Positions 20,633-31,104 of a DNA stretch of 64,000 nucleotides are shown piece by piece. The DNA lies in the NCBI RefSeq assembly GCF_900497805.2, contig NW_020954608.1, positions 18,045,004 through 18,109,003 of the forward strand. The letters run 5' to 3'. Positions within the stretch are counted from its first letter, which is position 1; each line of letters opens with the position of its first letter. A program made the translations under genes and the position numbers. The DNA comes from Vombatus ursinus. Taxonomy: Eukaryota; Chordata; Mammalia; Diprotodontia; Vombatidae. The notes beneath the pieces were generated by a model. The model saw only the letters and a list, made by a program, of their open reading frames with translations. It had not been told where the DNA came from and ran no database searches.

Positions 20633-20865
20633 ACAAGATTTAGCTGCTTCTACATTAAGAGACCGCAGAGCATGGAATATAATATTCTGGAGAGCAAAGG
20701 AGTTAGGATTGCAACCAAGAATCACCTATCCAGCAAAACTGAGTATAATCCTGCAGGGTAAAAATGGTCATTCGGTGAAATAGAGGACTTTCAAGCATTC
20801 TTGATGAAAAGATCAGAGTTGAATAGAAAATTTGATTTTCAAATACAAGACTCAAGTGGAACATG
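20633..20865 (+). pseudogene. L1 ORF1p C-terminal-domain remnant
   Basis: The plus-strand translation matches the C-terminal domain at 9760-9482 nearly residue for residue: TQDLAASTLR, then IIFWRAKELGLQPRITYPAKL, SIILQGK. An in-frame stop follows after about 20774. Further on the frame resembles LIFKYKTQ (QDSSGT-stop in the neighbouring frame). It has no start codon of its own. Confidence 0.8.
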
Positions 20866-21865
20866 AAGAGGTAAATAGGAAGGAGAAAATCATAAGAGAC
20901 TTATTAAGGTTGAATTGTTTACATTCCTTCATGGAAAGATGATATTTGTAACTCATGAGACCTTTGTCAGTATTAGGGTAGTTGGAGGGGAAAAATTATA
21001 TGTACGTATGTATAGATATAGATAGATAGATGGCACAGGGTGAGTTGAAAATGAAGGGGTCATATCTGGAGAATAAAATTAAGGGGTGAGAGAGGAATAT
21101 ACTAGGAGAAGGAGAAAGGGAGAGGTAGAACAGGGTAAATTAATCCCACAAAAAAAACCAAAACAAAACGGAAAAAAATAGGCTCTTATAGTAGAGAGGA
21201 AACGGGGGAAGATGAGAGAGAATGAGTGAATCTTATTCTCATAGGATTTGACTTAAGGAGGGAATAACATGCACACTCAATTGGGTGTGGAAATCTGTCT
21301 TACCCTACAGAAAAATAGGGGGGATGGGGACAAGAGAGTAGGGGAATGATAGAGAGGAGGGCAGATTGGGAAAGGGAGTAATCAGAAGCAAATACTTCTG
21401 AGGAGAGACAGGGTCAGAAGAAAGAATAGAATAAATGTGTGGGCAAGATAGGATTAAGGGAAATAGAATTAGTTTTTCACAGCATGTCTACTATGGAAGT
21501 GTTTTGCATAACTGCACATGTATAGCCTATATTGAGTTGCTTGCCTTATCAATGAAGGTGGGGGGGGGGGAGGAAGGGAGAAAATTTGGAACCAAAAGTT
21601 TTAAAAACACATGTTTAAAAAAAATGTTTTCACATGCAACTGGGAAATAAGAAATACAGGAAATGGGGTACAGAAATCCATCCTGCCCTACAGGAAAATT
21701 GAAGGGGAAGGGGATAAGAGAAAGGGGGGAGAGATAGAAGGGAAGGCAGACTAGGGGCAGGGGTATTTAGAATGCATGCCATCTTGGGGTGGGGGAGGGG
21801 CGAGATGGAGTGAAAATTTGGAACTCAAAATCTTGTGGAAGAAAATGTTGAAAACAAAAAAAAAG

Positions 21866-22055
21866 AAATTATCTATTGTTTCTATAATTTGTTCTTCACT
21901 CCACAATCTTTTTATACCTATGTTATTCAGTTTATAATTAATTTTGAATCCTTTTGGTGGAGGCAGTTTATTGAGTGTAACTTTATTGAATTGTAATCAG
22001 TAGATGAGGTAATTATTTTAAAAAAATTTAAAAAAATTTGAAAAAAAAAAGAAGA
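21866..22055 (+). other. Candidate 3' transduced segment or alternative L1 3' end
   Basis: These 190 bases lie between two A-rich tails, inside the outer TSD of the HAL1-like element. They are absent from the L1 3'UTR at 60660-60865 and do not resemble the element's body. Read-through past the first poly-A and retrotransposition of downstream DNA would explain it. No canonical AATAAA is evident near the second tail, so this is tentative. Confidence 0.4.
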
Positions 22056-22215
22056 AGAGGCTCCAGGTTCAAATTCTTGCTCTGCCATTTACTAGTGACA
22101 TGATCTTAAACAAATCATGTAACTTCTCTGGTTCTCAGTATCCTTCCTTGTGCAGTGGTGTGGTTAGACCAGATCATCTCTAACATCCTTCCCACCTCTA
22201 AATCTATGATCCTAG

Positions 22216-22375
22216 CTGAGTCAGAGGATATGAGTTCAAAGGCCACCTCTTTTCCTCACTACTTTTCTGATCTTGGACCAATCACTTAGCCTCCTCCTCA
22301 CCTTCCTCATCTGTGAAATTTGGGGTTGGAGTAAATAGTCCAACGTCTCTTCTATCTCTAGATCTATGATGCTAT
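22216..22375 (+). repeat. MIR-family SINE
   Basis: It follows directly on the preceding MIR: 'gatatgagttcaaaggccac', 'ccaatcacttagcctcc', 'cttcctcatctgtgaaattt', 'ctctagatctatgatgct'. Confidence 0.75.
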
Positions 22376-22535
22376 TATTACGTTTAAGCCTCCCCCCCAG
22401 CTCAAAATCTATTGTGTGTGATATTAATTTAGCATTATTTCAGAATATTCTCTGACACTGCTTTTATAGTAATAACCATTTCTGTTATCTGTGAACTCAA
22501 TGAGGGTTTTATTCATAAGCTACTGTGTTAGTGAT

Positions 22536-22615
22536 GCTAAATTCCTAACATAAAACTAAAAGAACAAATACGTGAGGCTAAATTCCTAATATAAAACTAA
22601 AAGAACAAATATGTG
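22536..22615 (+). repeat. 41-base tandem duplication
   Basis: Two copies starting gctaaattcctaa, at 22536 and 22577, differ only by two C-to-T changes. It lies in otherwise unique DNA. Confidence 0.9.
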
Positions 22616-22619
22616 CCCT

Positions 22620-24600
22620 AAATCTTTTCCATATTGATTGAATTTGTAATCTGTCCTTTGATCAGTGACTTGCTCTTTCCTTGTAAATTAGTCTATTCCT
22701 GTCTTTTTTTTTTCTTACAGACAGCCTGGCATTTATGTTGTTGCCAAACCATTTCATTTCTGATTACTGTGTGCTAGCATGATTTGTCCATTGCTGTCTT
22801 TCCTCATCCTGTCATGTTCATTAAATTGTAATAGATGCAACTCTGGTTAAATCTTAAAAGGGTTTCCTTTGCTGGTCTTTTATGTTTTTGCAGTTTTTTA
22901 TACTACTCTTGTCATTTTTCATCCCCTCATGAATGGCCCAGCAAACTGAATTGATAATGAGTGTGGCTTTAGATCTAAGATCTCAAGGAGGGAAATGCTG
23001 TGCCTTATGCTGATGTGACTTGTACCAAAGAACTCAGCAAAGTTAAACAGATCCCAAATGATACTACAATTCTCTTGCCTTTTTTATTTTAATTTTTAAA
23101 AGTTTCCTATGTCAGTGGTTCAGGTGCCTTTAGATTCTCAATAATGATAAAGAATTAAGATTTAGCATAAGAACAACAAAATGTTAGATGCACTAATCTC
23201 AGGCTTCAGTGTTCAGAATGGGCCCTAAGTCTTACTGCAATATTTCACAAAACATGTCCAGGGTAGTAGTTGAGATTAAAGGCCTTGTGTTTTGTTTCTG
23301 TTTGTGCTTTAACATCCATGAGGCTTACCTAATGCTGTGTCTTTCAGGAACTCATTCATCTACTTAGATCCATGTTCTTTCCTATGAAAAGAATGAGGGT
23401 TTGATTGTTGTAACATCTGGGGATGTCTTCCAACTTCTGGTAGGATGGATCTACCAGAGATGGCTACTCCAGGTTCCATGTTCTCTATGGGTCCAAATCC
23501 ATTTAAATCTTGCTCGTTAGCCTTTGCATAGTCAACTAGATATCATAATTATTTCAAATCATAGACCTTTGATGAAATGGAAAAGTATTAATAAAACATT
23601 TCTCCACAAAACTGGGACATACTCTCCCACAAATATACACTATCAGTCAGAAGAGTAGTTTATAGCAAACATGAGTGAATAGGTCTGCACATAGGGGATA
23701 CTTGCAGCCAGGATACATTCAGATAGTGGAAGTCCCTGCTTCCAACACTACAGGGCTGGTATGTTTTTTTAGTGATGTCATTATACTTCTCCCACTGGTC
23801 CCTGCTGGTCTCTGTCAGATACTGACCTGCTGGACATGGAGTCTGTCTCTACTGCATGCTTCCAGGCACAGTCCTATTGGGCATGGAGTTGTGGAGTTTT
23901 CCTCTGCTTCTAACTTCTGACTTCAAATGAAATCTTTAGGTACATGGCTATCTCTGTGATGCTATTTCATTGCAAATATTGGAAGAGGCTCTTCTATATC
24001 TCTTTTAGAAGCCATTTCCCCTTGCTTTCATCATAAAACAATAATAAGGCGGAAAAAAGATGACTTTTATTATTTTTCTTTTTTTCCCCTTCAGACAATC
24101 ATTTGTCTATTCCTTCCCATAGTATCTTGGTTAGAAGACTTTTATCTCTAGTAGGAGGTATTTTATCCCAGTTACCAAGATAGTCAAAATGAAAAAAGGG
24201 TCCTCCTAACTAGGTAACATTCTTAGGTTTAATATTTTTTTTTAGCTTAAACTTTCTAGTTTCTGTTCTTGGAGTGCCCATGGTTACCCTCATTAAGGCT
24301 CATGGTGAATATTCTATATACTTTGAATTAAATTAGTGTAGATTAAACCATATGCCATGTTATTTTTCCAATAACTACCAACTAACTCTAGTGTGCAGGG
24401 TTTCCAATTTTACCCACTCCATAGCTCTCTTTTCTAGATAAAGCTAAGCTCCAGTGCAAAGTCCTTGTTTTCTCTACCTGCCCAGTCCCATTCTTGGTCT
24501 TTCATATGTAGATACAGCCACCAAAATCTGAGGAGGCTATGAGATCACTCATCATTATTTGTTGCATATTTTTTAAAGTGTGAAATGGATCATAGTTTAT
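22620..24600. other. Unique sequence without recognisable feature
   Basis: Nearly 2 kb with no nameable repeat. The part at 22720-23060 is compositionally balanced and could be conserved non-coding DNA. 23680-23930 reads like an old repeat (open frame 23675-23920) that I cannot assign. Confidence 0.4.
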
Positions 24601-25324
24601 GTAAGAAAGATTTTAACATCACAGATAAGCTTGATGATGTGGTTATTGATCTTCAGCTAGATATCCTGGACAAGTCAAGTGCCATTTAAGAAACTTTGCT
24701 ACCAATGAGGCTAGTGGAGATGGTGGAATTCCAGCTGAGCTATTTAAAATCCTAAAAGATGATGCTGTTAAAGTGCTGCACTCAACATGACAGCAAATTT
24801 GGAAAACTCAACAGTGGCCACTGGATTGGAAAAGCTCAGTTACATCCCAATCCTAAAGAAGGGCTATGCCAAAGAATATTTAGATTACCAAACAATCATT
24901 ACCAAATTACCAAACTCATTTCACATACCAGAAAGGTTACACTTAAGATTCTGCAAGCTAGGCTTCAGCAATATGTGAACTGAGAATTAACAGAAAAGCA
25001 GGATGGTTTTTGAAGAGGCAGAGGAACTAGAGACCAAACTGCCAAAATTTGCTGGATTATGGAGAAAGCAAATGAGTTCCAGAAAACAAAATCTACTTCT
25101 GCTTCATTGACTACATTAAAGCCTTTGACTGTGTGGATCACAACAAAATGTGGCAAGTTCTTGTTAAAGTGGCAGTACCAGATCATTTTACTTGTCTGCT
25201 GATGAGCCTGTATACAAGCCAAGAAGCAACAGTTAGAACCAACGTAGAACAACTGATTGGTTTAAGATTGGAAAATGAGTAAGACAAGGCTGTGTATTAT
25301 CACTTTATTTATTTAACTTATATG

Positions 25325-25428
25325 CAGAGTGCATCATGCACAATGCCAGGCTGGATGAAGCAAAAGCCATANNNNNNNNNNCAGAGTGCATCATGCACAA
25401 TGCCAGGCTGGATGAAGCAAAAGCCATA
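25325..25428. other. Assembly gap (10 N) with duplicated 47-bp edges
   Basis: The Ns are at 25372-25381. The 47 bases before them (25325-25371) are identical to the 47 after (25382-25428). This is what unmerged overlapping contig ends look like, so the duplication is probably artificial. Confidence 0.92.
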
Positions 25429-25558
25429 AATAAGACTGCTCTCAAATTCTCAGATATGTAGACAATAACACTCTGATGGCAGAAAGTGAAGAACAATTAA
25501 GAAGCCTCTTGATTAGGGTTAAATAGGAGAGTATAAAAGCTGGCTTGAAGTTTAATAT

Positions 25559-25598
25559 AAAAACAAAAACAAAAACAAAAACAAAAACAAAAACAAAC
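25559..25598 (+). repeat. (ACAAAA)n microsatellite
   Basis: Six or more units inside the RTE fossil, probably expanded from an A-rich part of the LINE. Confidence 0.9.
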
Positions 25599-26269
25599 CC
25601 CTAAGATCTTGGAAACTGGTCCCATCACTTCTGGCAAATAGAAGAAGAAATGGAAGTAATGTCAGATTTTATATTCTTGGGCTCAAAGATCTCTGCAGAT
25701 GGTACCTTCAGCCGCAAAATTAAAAAAAAAAGAAACACTTGCTCCTTGGAAGGAAAACTATGGCAAATCTAGACAGCATACTAAAAAAGTGACATCACCT
25801 TGCTGACAAAAGTCCATACAGTCAAAGCTATGTTTTTCGAGTGGTAGTATATGACTGTGAGAATTGGAATATGAAGAAAGCTGAGTGCCACAGAAATGAT
25901 ACTTTTCAATTTTAGTGCCGAAGACTTGAGATGCCCTTGGACAGCAAAGAGATCAAATTAATCATTACTTAAAGAAATTAATTGAGGCTATTCAGTGCAA
26001 GGTCAAATACTGAAGTTGAAGCTTAAACACTTTGGCCACATAATGTGAATACAGGACTCATTGAAAGAGACCCTGATGTTGGGAAAGACTGAAGGCAAAA
26101 GGAAAAGGGGATGGCAGAGAATGAGATGGATAGATACTGTCATTATGGAAGTAATAAACATGAACTTGGGCAAACTTTGGGAGAGAGTGGAGGATAGAAG
26201 GGACTGGCAGGGTATGGTCCATGGGATCATGAAGTGTTGGATACAAATGAATGACTGATGGACAACAGT

Positions 26270-26640
26270 AGTTTATAGCAAATCACTGGGTTTGGTGGCT
26301 CTTAAACAATTGCTTATTTTGCTGGATGTTATTATAATGAATGAGGTAGGACAATTTATTGGGGTGGGGCAGGAAGGCAGCATCTGCTACCAGGGGCACT
26401 AAAATCATCCAAAGGCCACCTACTTTAAGACTGTTTTTAGATCACTTTTAAAAATAGGGAGATTCCCAGATCTCTGTGCAAATGTTTGGACTGGACCTTA
26501 AGCAAAGTTGCATGTTTTGGAAATAAAAAGAGTCTTCTTAGAATAGCGAAGCCCTAGTATTGTGGTGTCCCTGGGTGTCTTCCCATGTCTGTGCATTTTC
26601 TTATGTTCTGTTTGTCCCTGAAGAAGTATTTTTCATCACA
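26270..26640. other. No recognisable feature
   Basis: Unique-looking spacer. No repeat or reading frame of note. Confidence 0.5.
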
Positions 26641-26644
26641 ATGC

Positions 26645-26840
26645 ATTGAAACAATAATAGCTCTTATTTGTATAGTGCTTTAATTCTTTAAGGAAAATAA
26701 TGCAAATATTATTGTTCCTATTTTAGAGATGAGGAAGCTCAAAAACTCAGAAAGCCAAGGTCATAGATCAAGCAAGTGAAAGGGCTAGAATTCAAATCAA
26801 GATTTTGTCCTAGTCGAAGTCAAATGCTTTTTTCCCACAA
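26645..26840 (-). repeat. MIR-family SINE, antisense
   Basis: 'cttatttgtatagtgcttta', 'tattttagagatgaggaagc' and 'aagggctagaattcaaatca' are diverged but in order. Confidence 0.65.
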
Positions 26841-27838
26841 GCAAAGTACTTGAGGTTTTGGGTTCAGAGAAAACTAGAGTATTTGGTCAGTGATGATCAT
26901 AAGCTATAAAGGCAATGACAGCTGCATCCTTGAGAGTACCTCCTAGACACTTCTTCCTTCCCCAGGAAGGAAGGAGGGCCTGTTTATTTCAGAAATCCTT
27001 AGATTTTGCATCAGAGGTTATGAGACAATGACACAGAGAAAGCTAGTCTCAGTGAGCTCTGAATGTGCTTGATTAGGTCATCTACTGACTGCTCCACCTC
27101 TCTACCCTCTGTTAATGAAGAGGTCCATAGTAGGGAAAGTAACATTTCTATTAGTACCAGATTGAGCTGGATGCTACTAGACTGGCTACATCAGGATAGG
27201 AGGCAGGAAATTAATGCATAAGGTCATGATGAAATTGTTTTAAAACATCTGCCAACTGTTGAATTCTTCAAATGTGTGTTTGTGTGCTTGGAAAGCAACG
27301 TTATCAGTTCATAGCAACTGCTAAATTGATAAATCTGCACAGAATTCACAGACTCATGAATCATTGCAATAGAAAGAATCTTTTTGCAGAGGTTTTGTTG
27401 TTTGGAGGCCAGTCATTGACCTATTTGAAATGAAGATATTTTCTAGTCTATTATTTAGCAATTTTGGCATTAGTGGTGGTTATGTGTGGTCCATACTATC
27501 TCTAACATTTAATAATGTCAAAACACCATAAAATGGATGGATTACCTCTTATTCTCAAGCGTTTTTGCAATTTTGAATGATCCAGATGACAATATTCTCT
27601 GGCAGCAATCCAGAAGATTTTGTAAATTAAAAGCTTGTACTTCAGACCTGCTTACATTATTGTGGCCTCTGTCAATGACTACTGTTCATTGCCAGAATTG
27701 TGAGAATAAGGACAGGTTACTCTATTACTGGGTTTAGAATTGTGAGTTCAATGATTGGGGGAAAATGTTTTCCTTTTATGAAAAGAAGGGAAGGAAAGCA
27801 GAGGAAAAAATAAGGCAGGAAAGGATGGGAGACAGGAG

Positions 27839-27869
<31 letters not shown>

Positions 27870-29365
27870 CTGAGACTTGATATGCTCTTTTACAAGGCTT
27901 TCTTTTACAAGGTTTGTTTACTGAGAAAATGCATGAAGAAAAGTCAAAAGATAAAAGGGAAAAGCAAACTCAAACATATATTCTATTCTTACTGTTGTCT
28001 TTCTCAACTTGGTCAACCTCCCTGGCGAGGTTTAGACTGACATCTGAAATAGCTTTTTCTAGTACTGACACAACTGAATGGACTTTAGGTACAGTGTCTA
28101 CTCATCTTCTTTGTGTACTGAATGGGTATTAGGATTTCATTTAAAATTATATGTCAGCCAGAGTTTGCCACTATGATTATATGAATTATAGCCTATATTT
28201 AGCCCAGACAAAACAGTCATAAGAACCCACAGTCTACAAAATCAAGTGTGATGAAGAAGGAAAACTCCTAGATGAAAAATAAATAAAAGATAAAAAAGTC
28301 TTAGATGAAAAAGGTCAATGTGAGGAGTTGATCAAGAATAGAATAACTGAGTATAACTCTAAGCCTAAAATGAAATGAGAATAAAATAGAATGAGAGAAC
28401 CTTCAAACAGCTAGACTAGGATTGATGAAACAATAAGATTCCTAAGTAGTTGGGTGGATCCTAAAGTGAGACAAGTGAGATATTAACTAAAAAATACCTA
28501 AAGTTTTAAAATAGTTAAATTCACTCAAGATGAACAAAGCAAACAACTTAAGACTTTAAATACTTAATGAAAAGCTCAAGTTTTCCTTAAATGATCTGGT
28601 ATGAATATAGTTGATTATAACCAAATTTGAATGCCAGGCACTCAATTTTAATCCTAGGCACTAAGTTGCAAAGTGACCAAAATAAGAGGAGATGGATCTT
28701 AGGTATTTATTTAGAAAACAAAACTATAAGAGAGTGTATTTATTATTTAAAATATTTTGAAAACATAGCATTTTGTGTTTGTAAAGGAAAACTCTGGCAA
28801 TTCTACAATATTGAAGAAGATTCTGTTTTTAATCTCTGAACGATACTAGGCATGCTTTCTGAGGACCAGCTTCACTAAATATGGAGTATTTCCTTACCTC
28901 TTGGTGATGAATTTATTGACCATGGCAACCCAAGAAACAAACAAAAAAAAGAGAGAGAGAGAGTACCTTGGTACTATGTAGACTACTTCTATTTATGTAT
29001 TGATAGTGGCTGGTAGGGGCAGGGAAAGGTAATTTATTGTGGTACAAAAACAAAAGGCAACAAAGAACATTAAAAATAAAAAAAAATTAAGGAAGGGGAC
29101 AGTGGAAAACAATAAGTTGTACTGTCTCATAAAACAGTAAAGAAGCAATGGAGAGGAAAATGAGTTTATAGAAAGCTTGGTGAGAGATCCAATTAAGGCA
29201 GATCACCCTAAGTACACTTAAAGATGAAATAAGAAGGAGCACAAAAATGAAAAAAATGATTTTAAAGATTTATTTATTTCTATGAAAAACTTCTTTATTG
29301 ATGGTAGTAAAAAAGCACATTTAGGTTTGAATGTACTTCATATAGAAGTAGAAATTGTACTAGAG
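26840..29365. other. Unique sequence without recognisable feature
   Basis: 2.5 kb with no assignable repeat except an (AG)n tract at 27843-27869. Open frames at 27537-27737, 27765-28040, 27914-28132 and 28627-28839 show no domain or codon-use contrast. Confidence 0.45.
27843..27869 (+). repeat. (AG)n microsatellite
   Basis: About 13 perfect units in a purine-rich tract beginning near 27777. Confidence 0.95.
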
Positions 29366-29369
29366 AAAA

Positions 29370-29628
29370 CAGCAATGTTAACAATAGCCTGCATTCATAT
29401 AACATTTTAAAGTATGTAGAGCATTTATGTATCTTTTTATCCTCATAATGACCCTGAGATAAAGGCTCTGTTTTTATCCCCATTTTGTAAATAGAGAAAT
29501 TGAGGCAGGTAGTGGTTAAATGACTTTCCCAGAGTTACACCGCCATGTCTGAGACTGAATTTGAATTTAGGTCTTCTTGACCTCAAGTCTAGCACTCTGT
29601 CTCTATAGCACCACATAATGCTTGCTAT
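29370..29628 (-). repeat. MIR-family SINE, antisense
   Basis: 'cataatgaccctgagataaa', 'ccccattttgtaaatagaga', 'gactttcccagagttacac' and 'gtctagcactctgtctct'. Confidence 0.75.
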
Positions 29629-29794
29629 AAAATTTGGATTAGACCAGGTAAATGTGGAAATGGTTCATGTTGGAGAGTTCTTCATTTTAGGTGGTTGGTG
29701 GATCTGCTTTCAGGATACATGATGGGGATGGGAGAAATCATGGAATTTTTTTGATCCTAAAGATAGCACCTAAAAAACAAATCAATAAGTGTCA

Positions 29795-30960
29795 GTATTA
29801 TGTAAAGAATCTCATAGTTGAAAAGAATTTAAGGGTTATCTATTTCAAGCCATACCTGAACAAGAATGTAGACCATCCTTGATAAGTTATCATCCAGTCT
29901 TTTCCTGAAGACCACCAGTGAGGAGGAACCAACTCATTCCTGAAGTAGCTATTCTACTCTATTCTACTTTTAAGTTTTTTTTTTACTCTGAGTGAATATA
30001 TACATATATATATATGTAGTTTTTTACACTGAGTCTAAATTTGCTTCATTGAAACTTCCATGAACTTTTGCTCTTTGTTTAGTCTGTGGGACCAAGCAAA
30101 ACAATATGAATTCCCCCTTCCTCATAACTAATATTAGTAATATTTCACTATATTTGTTGCTCTTCTCTGGATGCTCAATGTCCTTCTTAAAATATGATGC
30201 CCAGAACTAAACATGACATTACAGATGAGGACAAGGTAAAATTGGAAATCATCACCCTATGGCCTGGACTCTCTATACCTTTCCCTTAATTCAGGATAAC
30301 ATTGCATGAGTTTTCTTTGCTGTCGTATCCCACTGTTATTGAAATTAAGTGCACTAAAATGCTTAGATAGTTTTCAGATGAACTGTTTTCTATCTATGCC
30401 TGCATCATCTTGTACTTGTAGGAAGTGACTCATTTGAACTCAAGTGTAGCACATTCCATTTAATCCAAATGCGTGCTGTCTTATTAGATTTGGTTCAATG
30501 TTTTAGCTTTTTATGGTCTTTTGGATTTGTTTGTTCTATGTTTTAGCTATTGTTTCCAGCTTTGTTTCATTTACAGATTTGATAATTATAACATCTATGC
30601 TATTATCAAAGTCGTTAGTACAAATGGTTTCTATCACCAGGCCAAAAATTCTCTAAAATATTTCCTTCCAAATTTGTATTGAATCACTGCCCAAGTATAA
30701 CAATGTATATCCTATATCTCTTCATCTTGTCCAGAATAATAGTATGGGACATTTTATCAAATACTTCATTAAAATCTAGGTAAAGTATATCTATAGTTAG
30801 AATTCACAAATCCAAATTTGTTCTCAGAGTATTTACCAAGTCTGTCTGTCTGTCTGTCTCTCTTTCATTGCTTTTGATTAATTCTAACTGATGATTAATG
30901 TCCTACATGGGCCATCCCATGAAACATGCAGAGGAATAGATGTATTCCATGGGATGGACC
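29795..30960 (-). mobile_element. L3/CR1-type LINE fossil
   Basis: The 3' region reads 'ttatcatccagtcttttcct', 'gaagaccaccagtgaggagg' and 'gtctgtgggaccaagcaaaa', the antisense of the L3/CR1 3' end. 'caatgtccttcttaaaatat' and 'tgcccagaactaaacatgac' follow in order. Near 30745-30790 the antisense of the reverse-transcriptase motif YLDFxxxFDK is readable ('atttcatcaaat' region through 'aaaatctaggtaaagtatat'). The frame is thoroughly decayed. CR1/L3 was active long before the marsupial radiation. Confidence 0.8.
30912..30957. repeat. Short inverted repeat
   Basis: ccatcccatg (30912-30921) and catgggatgg (30948-30957) form a perfect 10-base stem with a 26-base loop, at the end of the L3/CR1 fossil. 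Confidence 0.7.
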
Positions 30961-31104
30961 CCACTAAATGCTTTTTAGAAGTTTCTATAAAAGAATAGGC
31001 AGAGAATAATTTTGTAGTTGAGGAAAGATTTCAAGAGAAAAACTTAGCTTTCTATCTTCACAGCGTTAACAATAAGTTAGTGGTAATAAAGTATAGATAA
31101 AGAA

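Larger units (their letters stand above)
20230..22058 (+). mobile_element. HAL1-like L1 derivative with deleted ORF1 front and no ORF2
   Basis: It begins ggggcggagtcaagattg, the L1 5' start, with a 5'UTR to about 20612. It joins directly to the ORF1 C-terminal domain (20633-20862), then the L1-type 3'UTR to an A-run near 21850-21860. A further 190 bases end in a second A-rich run (22021-22055). The flanks 'agagactcatg' and 'agaggctccag' are a plausible TSD in the split MIR. Compared with the minus-strand element at 9221-11302 it shares the same 5'UTR and the same ORF1-to-3'UTR join, but lacks the coiled-coil and RRM part of ORF1. ORF2 is absent in both. It could come from a spliced or internally deleted L1/HAL1 RNA. 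Confidence 0.8.
20185..22215 (+). repeat. MIR SINE split by the HAL1-like element
   Basis: The left piece (20185-20229) reads 'gtgcagtggaaagagtactg' and 'gaagtcagagactc'. The right piece (22058-22215) continues with 'ggttcaaattcttgctctgc' and ends 'acctctaaatctatgatcct'. Together they make one ordinary MIR. Confidence 0.75.
24625..26268 (+). mobile_element. RTE/BovB-like LINE fossil (reverse transcriptase to C-terminus)
   Basis: The order of protein traces is that of RTE/BovB ORF2. IPAELFKILKDDAVKVLH (near 24734) is followed by KAFDCVDHNK, the conserved palm motif, at about 25113-25147. The palm continues with CLLMSLYTSQEATVRTN near 25195-25240. The C-terminal segment (26061-26258) contains MLGKTEGKRKRGWQRMRW, as in BovB 'MLGKIEGRRRRGRQRMRWLD'. 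The frame is broken many times by stops, indels, an (ACAAAA)n expansion at 25559-25598 and the assembly gap. The 5' endonuclease part is missing. The end (gaatgactgatggacaacag) resembles the tail of the window's RTE-tailed SINEs. Confidence 0.9.

Noticed and set aside
25325-25428. 47-bp perfect tandem duplication as a biological event
   Set aside because: It is separated by exactly ten Ns with identical ends. An assembly artefact is far more likely.
30912-30957. Perfect 10-base inverted repeat as a possible transposon end or terminator
   Set aside because: It is short, inside a decayed L3/CR1, and has no matching target-site duplication. Expected by chance at this scale.
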